A DNA stretch of 64,000 nt from Lutibacter sp. (lineage in GTDB: Bacteria > Bacteroidota > Bacteroidia > Flavobacteriales > Flavobacteriaceae). The stretch is from assembly GCA_002733665.1 (NCBI GenBank), contig NVWM01000010.1:23993-87992 (forward strand), in the 5' to 3' direction. The notes under the pieces were generated by a model that worked only from the letters and a program-made list of their open reading frames with translations, was not told the origin of the DNA and searched no databases. Every line of letters starts with the position of its first letter. The stretch's first letter is position 1. Position numbers and translations under genes: made by a program. Shown here in pieces: positions 1-8,195 of the stretch.

Positions 1-2916
1 CTAATTTTTAGTGTATTTTTTAGTGTGTCAGTTTTTGTTTTTTCTCAAGAACCTATTTCTATTCATCTATCTGAAAAAGAAGGACTTCCAGATATAGAAT
101 TCTATAATATGCTAGAGGATAGCAAAGGCTTTATGTGGTTGGCTTCGGACAAAGGCTTTTTCCGTTATGACGGAAAAGAGTTTAAAAATTATTCAAATTC
201 AAAACAACGTGGACTATCGGTCTTTGGACCAGTAGAAGATCATTTAGGTCGCATTTGGTGTAACAATATTTCTGGTCAATTTTTTTATGTAGAAAAAGAG
301 GAATTAACAACTTTTATTGACCTTGGAAACATTTTAAGTGGTGAATTAGCAAATTTTAGTGTCACAAAAAATGCACTTTTGGTTTTTACAACTACTTATG
401 TTTATAGCGTAGATTTAGTTACAAAAAAGATTGACAAAGAGAACTATAATACTTCACATTTTGGAACTCCATTTGTTGCCAACGATACAATAATTATAAC
501 AACAAAAAATCATATATTATTAAAAACTAATGATAGTTTGAAGAGTTTTGTTAAACTACAAATCTCAATCGCAGATAAAACAGGTAAATCAAGGGTGTTT
601 AAATTAAGGTCTAAATTTTTTTATACACAAAATAAAAATAAAAAAAATGCTTTCTTTCAATTTGATTTAAAAAATAAATTTTTTCATAATGTACAAGGAT
701 TAGAACGTATTGAAAGTAGAAGAATCATTTCTATCTTTGATAATGATCATGAAGTATGGTTTGCTACGGATAATGGTATTTGGGTATATCAGTTTATAGA
801 TGGGCGATTTAAGTATAAAAAGCAATTTTTAAAAAAAGAATTTGTTACAAAAATTGTAAAAGATAAGGATGAAAATTATTGGGTAACTACATTAACAAAT
901 GGAATTTTTATTATTCCAAATATCAATATTGAAAGCCTTTCTATTTCTGAAGAAAATAAAAATATAAGTTGTCTAGAAAAAATTGATGAAACTACGTTGC
1001 TTTTTGGAACTAATAATGGAAATGTAGTGTTGTATAATATTGAAACAGATACTGAAAAGATACTTAGCATTCCTGTGTCCTCTAGAGTCTCGGCATTAAA
1101 ATATCACCCAAAAAAGAAGATTAGTTATATCAGTAAAGACCTTGCGTCATTCTACTTTGATAATGTTTCTCAAAAAGAAATTCAAAACAATGATTTTATA
1201 ACAGTTAAGAATTTTTCTGTTTTAGGTAATGGAGACGTTTTATATGTAAGTAATAAAAAGGTCAGTGTCTTAAAAGAAAAAGACAAGGGAGAAGTTAATA
1301 TAAGCATTGGAAAACGAGGATATACTTCGTATTATAGTAGTGACAAAGAAGAAGTTTATATTGCTTATGTTGATGGTTTAGTGAGTTATGATAGTAATTG
1401 GATAGCAACAGAAATAAGAAACGGAAACCAACCTGTTTTAGCAATTTCTATAGACGAAACAGATGATGGAACGATATGGGTTGCAACATTTAAAGATGGC
1501 GTTTTTGGTATTCAAAATAAAAAAGTTATTTATAATAATAATATAGGTAATGGATTGATTTCTAATAAAATAAGAAAAATAAAAGCAGATGGAGATGATT
1601 TGTGGATCGCAACAGATAAAGGTATTCATCAGTTTAACACTATTAATGAAACGTATAAAACTTTAACAAAAAGTGATGGCGTACTTTCTTATGCAATAAC
1701 GGGTATTGAAATTCTAAAAAACAAAGTTATATTTTCTTCTAACAAGGGTTTGTTTAGTGTAGAAAAGGAAATGTCATTTAAACAACAATCAAATCCTGAG
1801 ATTTATTTTACAGGAGTTGAGGTTAATGAAAAAGATATACAAATTAACACACATTATGATTTAAGTTATGATCAGAATGCGATAAAATTTAATTTTAATG
1901 TAAATGGATTTCAATACAACCAAAAAGGAACATATCAATATCGATTGCTAGGTTTTAATGATGATTGGTTAACTACTGATATTAACACTGGAAATGTAAA
2001 ATATAATAGTCTTCCAGCAGGAAATTATACTTTTCAAGTAAAGCCTTCAATCACAAGTTATTTAAATGAAAATAGTTTTAAAGCAATAACGCTATCAATT
2101 AAAAACCCGTTTTGGAAAACCTTAAAGTTTATTATTGGGAGCAGTTTGTTTTTTATAATGATGATTGCCTTATATTATCGAAAAATAATCAGAGAAAAAG
2201 AAAGAGAACGCCAACAACAAGTGAAAAAATTGTCATTAGATAATGAATTGATTTCCCTAAAGTTAGAGAATTTACGATCGCAAATGAATCCGCATTTTAT
2301 TTTCAATGCCTTAAATTCCATACAAGAATATATAGTGTTGAATCAAAAAAAGTTAGCAAGTGAGTATTTGGGTAAATTTGCCGATTTAATTAGAACCTAT
2401 TTAAATCACAGCACTAAAGGAGATATCACACTTCAAGAAGAAATAGATTGTTTAGAAATGTATTTAGAATTAGAGAAACTTCGTTTTGAAGACAAGTTAC
2501 ATTATGCTATTACAACTTCTGGAAGTTTAAATCCAGATCAGATACGAATTCCAACAATGCTTGTTCAACCTTATGTAGAAAACGCATTGAAACACGGTTT
2601 GTTACATCGTAAGACAGATAGAGATTTAAAAATAAATTTCTTTATAGACGAAGGTTTTAAAATCGTTAAATGTATTATTTTAGATAACGGTGTTGGTAGA
2701 GATAAAGCAGAAGAGTATAAGTCTAGAAGCCATAAAAATCATAAATCTTTTGCTACAAAAGCAACACAGGATAGATTAGATTTATTAAACTATGGAAAAC
2801 AAAAAGAAGTAGGTGTAACTACTACAGATTTGTTTGAAAAAGGCGAGCCAATAGGAACACAAGTAGATATTTCAATTCCATTTATAACAGGTAAAGATGA
2901 AAGTAATAATTATTGA
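1..2916 (+). CDS. Two-component sensor histidine kinase, propeller/Y_Y_Y type (5' partial)
   Basis: Membrane sensor kinase of the LytS/His_kinase type. The reading frame is open from base 1; the first residues (LIFSVFFSVSVFVFSQ) are the core of a signal peptide, so the start codon lies before the window and the GTG at 25 is not the true start. In order: periplasmic propeller-like repeats (about 60-1800), a Y_Y_Y domain (about 1860-2095), one membrane helix (about 2110-2180), a short coiled coil, the His_kinase motif QMNPHFIFNALNSIQEY with the phosphoacceptor His codon at 2293, and an HATPase domain with the N-box PYVENALKHGL near 2570. The regulator gene overlaps its last 20 bases, so the two form one unit. 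The ligand is unknown. Confidence 0.92.
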   Translation, partial: LIFSVFFSVSVFVFSQEPISIHLSEKEGLPDIEFYNMLEDSKGFMWLASDKGFFRYDGKEFKNYSNSKQRGLSVFGPVEDHLGRIWCNNISGQFFYVEKEELTTFIDLGNILSGELANFSVTKNALLVFTTTYVYSVDLVTKKIDKENYNTSHFGTPFVANDTIIITTKNHILLKTNDSLKSFVKLQISIADKTGKSRVFKLRSKFFYTQNKNKKNAFFQFDLKNKFFHNVQGLERIESRRIISIFDNDHEVWFATDNGIWVYQFIDGRFKYKKQFLKKEFVTKIVKDKDENYWVTTLTNGIFIIPNINIESLSISEENKNISCLEKIDETTLLFGTNNGNVVLYNIETDTEKILSIPVSSRVSALKYHPKKKISYISKDLASFYFDNVSQKEIQNNDFITVKNFSVLGNGDVLYVSNKKVSVLKEKDKGEVNISIGKRGYTSYYSSDKEEVYIAYVDGLVSYDSNWIATEIRNGNQPVLAISIDETDDGTIWVATFKDGVFGIQNKKVIYNNNIGNGLISNKIRKIKADGDDLWIATDKGIHQFNTINETYKTLTKSDGVLSYAITGIEILKNKVIFSSNKGLFSVEKEMSFKQQSNPEIYFTGVEVNEKDIQINTHYDLSYDQNAIKFNFNVNGFQYNQKGTYQYRLLGFNDDWLTTDINTGNVKYNSLPAGNYTFQVKPSITSYLNENSFKAITLSIKNPFWKTLKFIIGSSLFFIMMIALYYRKIIREKERERQQQVKKLSLDNELISLKLENLRSQMNPHFIFNALNSIQEYIVLNQKKLASEYLGKFADLIRTYLNHSTKGDITLQEEIDCLEMYLELEKLRFEDKLHYAITTSGSLNPDQIRIPTMLVQPYVENALKHGLLHRKTDRDLKINFFIDEGFKIVKCIILDNGVGRDKAEEYKSRSHKNHKSFATKATQDRLDLLNYGKQKEVGVTTTDLFEKGEPIGTQVDISIPFITGKDESNNY

Positions 2917-3649
2917 CGATGAACCAAAGGCAAGAAAGTTATTAGAGATTTTAGTAGTAGAAAACTGCCCAAAAGTAACTAGTGTTTTTAGCGCTGAAGA
3001 TTTATTAAGCGGTATTGAAATGATAAAAGAAGAACAACCAGAAATTGTTTTTTTAGACATTGAAATGCCTGTACACTCTGGTTTAGAGATATTAGATTTT
3101 ATAGATAAGGATCAGTATAATTTCGAAATTATTTTCACAACAGCATATAGCGAATATGCCATACAAGCATTCGATTTATCTGCAATAGATTATTTATTAA
3201 AACCTATAAGAGGAGAAAAAATAAAAGAAGCGGTAGAGAAAGCTATAGTAAATATTGGAAAATCTCAAATTAATATTAAACTTGAAGAATTACGTAAAAA
3301 CCTAAATAGTTCTAACTTCAATAAAATAGCACTACCAGTTGCAGATGGGATTAAATTTGTTAATTTCAATGACATTATTATGCTAAAAGCAGATGGTATG
3401 TACACAGCCATTTCTTTACATTCAAAACCTGAAATTTTAATAAGTAAGCCGCTAAAACACTTTGTAGAATTACTCGATAAAATTCCCGTTTTTTACAAGC
3501 CTCATCGCTCTTATTTAATTAATCTTAAGTACATACAAGAATACTCTAAAAAAGATGGAGGTTACATAATTATGGATAATAATGAGAGTGTTTCTATTTC
3601 AAAAGACAAGAAAGAAGAGTTTTTAACCATTGTTCAAAATATAGGTTAG
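2897..3649 (+). CDS. LytTR-family response regulator
   Basis: 250-aa DNA-binding response regulator and partner of the upstream kinase, whose 3' end it overlaps by 20 bases. The receiver domain (about residues 1-120) has the acidic pair D7/D8, the phosphoacceptor D54 in VFLDIEMP and the conserved Lys in LLKPIRG. The LytTR DNA-binding domain fills about residues 145-245 and contains the typical YKPHRSYLINLKYI segment. The gene ends just before a strong intrinsic terminator. Target genes are unknown; the exported-protein genes immediately downstream are possible targets, but only by proximity. Confidence 0.93.
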   Translation: MKVIIIDDEPKARKLLEILVVENCPKVTSVFSAEDLLSGIEMIKEEQPEIVFLDIEMPVHSGLEILDFIDKDQYNFEIIFTTAYSEYAIQAFDLSAIDYLLKPIRGEKIKEAVEKAIVNIGKSQINIKLEELRKNLNSSNFNKIALPVADGIKFVNFNDIIMLKADGMYTAISLHSKPEILISKPLKHFVELLDKIPVFYKPHRSYLINLKYIQEYSKKDGGYIIMDNNESVSISKDKKEEFLTIVQNIG

Positions 3650-3685
3650 TTTTTTTAGAAGTCCAAAATCACATTTCAGAAATTT

Positions 3686-3724
3686 GCTACTAAACAAGAC
3701 CTTGTTTAGTAGCATTTTTGTTTT
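3686..3724 (+). terminator. Intrinsic terminator after the LytTR regulator
   Basis: A perfect 13-bp inverted repeat, GCTACTAAACAAG (3686-3698) and its complement (3701-3713), is followed by a T-rich run. It ends the kinase-regulator operon. Confidence 0.88.
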
Positions 3725-3725
3725 A

Positions 3726-3750
3726 TAATAATAATAATAATAATAATAAT
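3726..3750 (+). repeat. (TAA)8 microsatellite directly before a start codon
   Basis: Eight uninterrupted TAA units plus one T end two bases before the ATG at 3753. The tract fills the position where an A-rich Bacteroidota translation-initiation region would lie, so changes in copy number could change expression of the downstream gene. Confidence 0.95.
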
Positions 3751-3752
3751 TC

Positions 3753-4754
3753 ATGAAAAAAATAATTCTATCGGTTGTTTTACTTTTTGTAGCAACCATA
3801 ACACAAGCACAAAACAGTTTATTTAACAATATTTCTACTACAGATCAATATGATGAATATTGGAGTATACAAGATCCAGATGGCGATGGAAATTATTTAA
3901 TTAAAGAAAAACGATTTATAGTAAAATTTGAAACAAAGTTTCTTCCAACAGGAGAAGGATATGCACTCTCTGTAACGGTAGATGAGGGGAGCAGTAAAGG
4001 ACACGGAATGTTTAATCCAGATGCAGTGGAAAGAGACTATCTATGTAGTGGCTATCCTTATGAAAGTTTTTTGAAGGATAAACGCGAAAGAAGTGCATTT
4101 GTAGCCATAGGTGACTACATATTCATAATTAGAAATATTTCTAAAGACGGGACTTCTTTTGATGGAATAGATAATGTATTTATTAAAAGAAGTGCCTCAA
4201 CTACAAAAACTACTGGCGGTAAAAAGAAGAAAATGTCTTTTAGAGAAAAATTGAAGGCATTAAAAAATGCTTCATCAGGCAAATCTAATTATGGTGAAGC
4301 TCATAAACAATTACAAAGTAAAAATTTAGATAAATTTATTACAGATTATTTGGTTACTATGAAAGCAAAACAAGATGGAAGAATAGCTGCTGAAAAACAA
4401 CAAGATAAAAATATAGAAAATGCTAAAGCTTTATATGATTCTGACTTAAATGCATATAATGATAAGATTAGGGCTTCTCCTGAGTATCAAAAAATGAAAG
4501 CGCATCAAGCCCGTATGAAAGAAATGGAGAATGGTGAGAGCAAGAAAATGGTTACTATTTATAATAAAACAGGTAAAGATATTTATATCTATCAAGATGG
4601 AGCTAGAAATGGAACTCGTATAAACGCTAATAGCAGTACAAAGGTAGATTGTTCATCTAATTACACCTATAAGTTTGATTCAAACTCAAATGGTAGTGGT
4701 TCTAGGTGTTATTCTGCTAACTCTGGTTGCGAAAGAAGCGTTACCGTAAAATAA
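3753..4754 (+). CDS. Secreted protein of unknown function
   Basis: 333-aa protein with a clear signal peptide (MKKIILSVVLLFVATITQAQ, cleavage after about residue 20). No family was recognised. The middle is lysine-rich and coiled-coil-like (about 150-260: runs such as GGKKKKMSFREKLKALK). The C-terminal 65 residues look like a small beta domain, beginning KMVTIYNKTGKDIYIYQDG and containing two cysteines, perhaps disulfide-bonded. It stands between a terminator upstream and a long hairpin downstream, so it is probably a single-gene transcript. The (TAA)8 tract in its initiation region is the oddest feature. Confidence 0.8.
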   Translation: MKKIILSVVLLFVATITQAQNSLFNNISTTDQYDEYWSIQDPDGDGNYLIKEKRFIVKFETKFLPTGEGYALSVTVDEGSSKGHGMFNPDAVERDYLCSGYPYESFLKDKRERSAFVAIGDYIFIIRNISKDGTSFDGIDNVFIKRSASTTKTTGGKKKKMSFREKLKALKNASSGKSNYGEAHKQLQSKNLDKFITDYLVTMKAKQDGRIAAEKQQDKNIENAKALYDSDLNAYNDKIRASPEYQKMKAHQARMKEMENGESKKMVTIYNKTGKDIYIYQDGARNGTRINANSSTKVDCSSNYTYKFDSNSNGSGSRCYSANSGCERSVTVK

Positions 4755-4760
4755 TTATAC

Positions 4761-4820
4761 TAAGTGACTTTTAAGATGATTAAAGTTTACAGTCTCATCA
4801 ATCATTTTAAAAGTCACTTA
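4761..4820 (+). terminator. Long hairpin between two secreted-protein genes
   Basis: A 21-bp stem (4761-4781 with 4800-4820; fully paired if one G-U pair is allowed) closes an 18-nt loop. There is no good T-run after it, so it may be a factor-dependent terminator or an mRNA-stabilising 3' structure. Confidence 0.6.
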
Positions 4821-4840
4821 TTGTCACATATTAAGAATAT

Positions 4841-5293
4841 ATGAAAACATTTTTAAAGTTTCTTGTCGTATTACTGACTCCATCTTTACTTTTTTCACAG
4901 AATGAAATCCCTACAGAAGCCATTAACGGAACATACCACTTGTTGGAAGCAGAAAGAGGCGTAGGTAACAAACAAACCCAAACTAAAATTTTTCAATATG
5001 GATTGTTTGGCGATACAAAAGTATTGGCAATTGCAGCTTGTGGGAAATGCATGCCAGCAATATATACGTATAAAGAAGCCGAAAGTAAAGAACTTGGAAT
5101 TCATTTTTTTTATAACGACATCGGACTTTTTGTTATTACTTATGATAACGAGAGTTTTGTAATGCTGAAGCTATCAAATAAAGAGAGTGTAGATTTCACA
5201 GATTTTTCATTCAGTAATTTTTATAGTAAAAACAAAACTAAAGTTGATGCGATGACGCAACAGAAAATTAAAGAATACATTCTAAGCATTTAA
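4841..5293 (+). CDS. Small secreted protein of unknown function
   Basis: 150-aa protein with a signal peptide (MKTFLKFLVVLLTPSLLFSQ). The mature part of about 130 residues contains a CGKC motif (AIAACGKCMPAIYTY), an arrangement that could form a disulfide or bind a metal; the rest is not recognised. It does not resemble a complete thioredoxin. It follows the previous secreted-protein gene by 86 bases, separated by a long hairpin. Confidence 0.75.
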   Translation: MKTFLKFLVVLLTPSLLFSQNEIPTEAINGTYHLLEAERGVGNKQTQTKIFQYGLFGDTKVLAIAACGKCMPAIYTYKEAESKELGIHFFYNDIGLFVITYDNESFVMLKLSNKESVDFTDFSFSNFYSKNKTKVDAMTQQKIKEYILSI

Positions 5294-5416
5294 AAATAAA
5301 TTACAAATTGCTTTTAGCAATTCAAACCCATTACTCAGAAGTTAGTCACTTAAATGTATGTAATAAAACAACATTTTTGCAATAGAAATTTATAATTAAA
5401 ATAAAAATTAAAACCC

Positions 5417-6439
5417 ATGAAAAATTTAAAATCAATTTTACAACTTAGTATTTTAGCAACGCTATTTTTAACCTCTTGTTCAAAAGATGATGATAGTCCT
5501 ATTATAACTGTAACGGATTATGCTACCTCTATTGAAGAAAACGTACCGACAGCGACTTCTTTAGGAACTGTAAATGCTGCGTCTAATAATAATGCTACTT
5601 TAAGTTACAGTATTGCGTCTCAAGTTCCAACTGGTGCTGTAACAATTAATAGCACCACAGGAGAGTTGACTGTAAGTGATGCTACAATTTTCGACTTTGA
5701 AACCAACCCAGAAATAACAGGGGTTATAAATATTACTACTAATGGCGCTTCAGAATCTATTAATTTCACAATTACTTTACTTGATGTGGTTGCTAAAAAA
5801 GTTTTAGTTTTAGGGGCAGATGATTCTTCTTGGCTAGAAGATGTTGGTCAGAAAATTGAAGATACAAACTTCTTTGATACTGTAGATATTCATAACTCTA
5901 AAGACTCTCTTGTAAGTTCAGCAAAATTAATGAATTACGATGCTGTTTTGGTTTATACAAATAATGGTCCGATAAGCGCTTCTGAATTTGGAGATAATTT
6001 AGCTGTGTTTATAGATAATGGAGGTGGTGTTGTAGAATCAACCTTTGGAGGGAACGTAACAATTACTGGAGGTTACAATAGTTATAAGGTTTATGACACT
6101 TCTAATAGTATAGGTCAATCAAGTGGGACGGTTAGAACTTTAGGTGCTGTTTTGGATAGTAATCATCCTATTATGGATGGTGTGAGTACTTTTGATGGAG
6201 GATCATCTTCATATTATAACACTGGAATTGTTGCTGTCACTGGAGCTGCTAAAATTGCTGAATATGATAACGGAGAACCGTTAATCGTTGTAAAGAATCA
6301 AGTAGGTCAAAAAGGTGTTCCTGGAGTTTTTGTTAACTTTTTTCCACCATCTAAAGATGTTCGAAATGATTTTTGGGATGCAACTACAAATGGAGATTTA
6401 ATTTTAGGAAATTCTTTAAAATGGGTAGGAAATAAATAA
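5417..6439 (+). CDS. Lipoprotein with cadherin-like and glutamine-amidotransferase-like domains
   Basis: 340-aa predicted surface or periplasmic lipoprotein. The lipobox LTSC places the lipidated Cys at residue 21, followed by SKDDD, an acidic stretch typical of Bacteroidota surface-exposed lipoproteins. Residues about 30-130 read as one cadherin-like repeat (SIEENVPTATSLGTV, then TGELTVSDATIFDFETNP). Residues about 138-340 look like a class-I-amidotransferase-like/ThuA-like Rossmann domain (KKVLVLGADD, YDAVLVYTNNG, HPIMDGV). No catalytic triad is evident, so enzyme activity is unproven. The gene ends convergently with a methyltransferase gene at a shared terminator. Confidence 0.75.
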   Translation: MKNLKSILQLSILATLFLTSCSKDDDSPIITVTDYATSIEENVPTATSLGTVNAASNNNATLSYSIASQVPTGAVTINSTTGELTVSDATIFDFETNPEITGVINITTNGASESINFTITLLDVVAKKVLVLGADDSSWLEDVGQKIEDTNFFDTVDIHNSKDSLVSSAKLMNYDAVLVYTNNGPISASEFGDNLAVFIDNGGGVVESTFGGNVTITGGYNSYKVYDTSNSIGQSSGTVRTLGAVLDSNHPIMDGVSTFDGGSSSYYNTGIVAVTGAAKIAEYDNGEPLIVVKNQVGQKGVPGVFVNFFPPSKDVRNDFWDATTNGDLILGNSLKWVGNK

Positions 6440-6462
6440 TCAAAATAAATACTTAAATTTTA

Positions 6463-6498
6463 AGAGAGGGAATTATGTTTAATAATTCTCTCTTTTTT
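6463..6498. terminator. Bidirectional terminator between convergent genes
   Basis: The stem AGAGAG(GG)AATTAT (6463-6476) pairs with ATAATTCTCTCT (6482-6493) with a two-base bulge, followed by a T-run. The run overlaps the stop codon of the minus-strand gene. Confidence 0.75.
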
Positions 6499-7258
6499 AT
6501 TTATAACAAACAGGTAAAATCTCACCTTTTGTCAAGCAATATTCAGTAATTTCTTCTTCTGATAATTTTGAAGTGTAGTCAACTTCATCAACTTTAAAAC
6601 CTATAGAACGCAATTTGTCAAAATAGTCTTTCCCATAAATACGTACGTGATCATATTGCCCAAAAATTTTGGCTCTTTCTTTTCTATCAGTTATAGAATC
6701 ATCTTCAAAAGTTGTTGCTCTTGATAAATCTTGCGGAATTTGAAGCATAGCCATTCCTCCTTTTTTTAAGACTCTATATAATTCTTGCATTGCTTTGGTA
6801 TCATCTGAAATATGCTCTAACACATGATTACAGAAGATAATATCAAACTCATCATCAGCAAATGGAAGATCACAAATATCTGCCTTCACATCTGCAATTG
6901 GAGATTCTAAATCTGTAGTTGTATAATTCCAGTTTTTCAATGCTCTAAATCGTTTTAAAAAACATTGTTCTGGAGCAAAATGTAGCACCTTTTTATCAGT
7001 AGTAAAGAAATCAGTTTCGTTTTTTAAGTACAACCATAATAGCCTATGGCGTTCTAATGAAAGTGTAGAGGGAGATAATACATTTGAACGCTGTGTTTCG
7101 TATCCGTAAGGAAGAAATTTTCGAAAACTCTTTCCGTCAATAGGATCGGTAAATGTGTTTCCTTTTAAATAAATTGCCATCAATGGACGAACCCAATAAC
7201 TTAGTTTTATTAAAATAGGACGAGGAATTGTATTTAATATGGTTTTGAATAAATTCAT
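6497..7258 (-). CDS. SAM-dependent methyltransferase (Methyltransf_11 type)
   Basis: 253-aa class I methyltransferase. The SAM-binding region starts at VLHFAPEQ (about residue 90), followed by DLPFADDEFDIIFCNHVLEHI, the hallmark of the Methyltransf_11 family, and LYRVLKKGGMAMLQIP. The basic, hydrophobic N-terminus (NTIPRPILIKLSYWVRPLMAIYLKG) suggests membrane association. The substrate is unknown. It starts 7 bases after the map stop codon and is probably co-transcribed from the map promoter. Confidence 0.88.
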   Translation of the reverse strand: MNLFKTILNTIPRPILIKLSYWVRPLMAIYLKGNTFTDPIDGKSFRKFLPYGYETQRSNVLSPSTLSLERHRLLWLYLKNETDFFTTDKKVLHFAPEQCFLKRFRALKNWNYTTTDLESPIADVKADICDLPFADDEFDIIFCNHVLEHISDDTKAMQELYRVLKKGGMAMLQIPQDLSRATTFEDDSITDRKERAKIFGQYDHVRIYGKDYFDKLRSIGFKVDEVDYTSKLSEEEITEYCLTKGEILPVCYK

Positions 7259-7265
7259 TTAAAAT

Positions 7266-8072
7266 TTATTTTACTCTAAACTCATCTTCTTCATTGCTTT
7301 TTATTCCAAGCGCTTCATAAACATAATCAAACGTTGAAAGTAGTTGAGGTTTACCATCAACAATAGCAACATCGTGTTCAAAATGTGCGCTCATTTTATT
7401 GTCTTCTGTGGTGATTGTCCAACCGTCATTATGGTGTTTTATTTTCTGTGTTCCCATATTTATCATAGGCTCAATAGCTACAACCATTCCGTTTTTAAAT
7501 TTTTTACCTCTTCCTCTTTTGCCGTAATTTGGCATTTCTGGATCTTCGTGCATCACGCGTCCTAATCCATGACCAACCAATTCTCGTACGACTCCGTAAC
7601 CAAAAGATTCACAATAATTTTGAATAGCAAAACCTACATCTCCAACACGATTTCCGGCCTTAAACTCACGAATACCTTTGTACAAACTTTCTTTGGTTAC
7701 ATCTAATAATTGTTGAATTTCAGGTGCAATTTCACCAACAGCAAATGTGTATGCGTGATCACCATAAAACCCATTTTTGATAGCACCACAATCAATAGAA
7801 ATAATATCACCTTCAACCAAAGGAGTTTTATTCGGAAATCCATGAACAACTTGTTCGTTTGGACTCATACATAGTGTGTTAGGGAAATCATACAATCCCA
7901 AAAAACCAGGAATAGCATCTTGACTTCTAATGTATTCTTCTGCCATTTTATCTAACTGTAGTGTTGTAACTCCAGGTTTTACCTCTTTGGCTAACATTCC
8001 TAAAGTTCTTGAAACGACCAATGCACTTTCACGCATCAATTCAATTTCTTCTAATGTTTTAATTTTTATCAT
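7266..8072 (-). CDS. map: Methionine aminopeptidase, type I
   Basis: 268-aa cytosolic enzyme that removes the N-terminal Met from nascent proteins. The full family pattern is present: SIDCGAIKNGFYGDHAYTF carries the two metal-binding aspartates, GHGLGRVMHEDPEMPNYG the His, and AIEPMI and AHFEHDVAI the glutamates. Length matches bacterial MAP-1a. A TAnnTTTG box lies 26 bases before the ATG. The next gene (methyltransferase) follows after 7 bases. Confidence 0.97.
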   Translation of the reverse strand: MIKIKTLEEIELMRESALVVSRTLGMLAKEVKPGVTTLQLDKMAEEYIRSQDAIPGFLGLYDFPNTLCMSPNEQVVHGFPNKTPLVEGDIISIDCGAIKNGFYGDHAYTFAVGEIAPEIQQLLDVTKESLYKGIREFKAGNRVGDVGFAIQNYCESFGYGVVRELVGHGLGRVMHEDPEMPNYGKRGRGKKFKNGMVVAIEPMINMGTQKIKHHNDGWTITTEDNKMSAHFEHDVAIVDGKPQLLSTFDYVYEALGIKSNEEDEFRVK

Positions 8073-8097
8073 GGATTTTTATTGCAAATTTTGGTGT

Positions 8098-8105
8098 CAA
8101 AGATA
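8098..8105 (-). promoter_or_regulatory. -7 box of the map promoter
   Basis: The minus strand reads TATCTTTG, a perfect Bacteroidota sigma-A -7 element, 26 bases upstream of the map ATG. Confidence 0.7.
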
Positions 8106-8164
8106 CTTAAAAAAAATAAATTGAAAACATGACTTTTAGCATGTTTTTAATTGATTTCTGATTG

Positions 8165-8172
8165 TAAATTTG
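8165..8172 (+). promoter_or_regulatory. -7 box of the CoA-transferase promoter
   Basis: TAAATTTG fits TAnnTTTG and lies 23 bases before the ATG at 8196. It supports that ATG as the start rather than the upstream TTG at 8151, which would lie before the transcription start. Confidence 0.65.
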
Positions 8173-8195
8173 CATTGGAATTTAAACAAAAAGTT

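Noticed and set aside
876..1070. Short antisense frames within the sensor kinase
   Set aside because: No domain, signal or initiation region; the plus-strand kinase domains explain the sequence.
8151..8195. Longer N-terminus for the CoA-transferase from TTG 8151
   Set aside because: It would place the promoter -7 box inside the coding region; ATG 8196 fits the family start.
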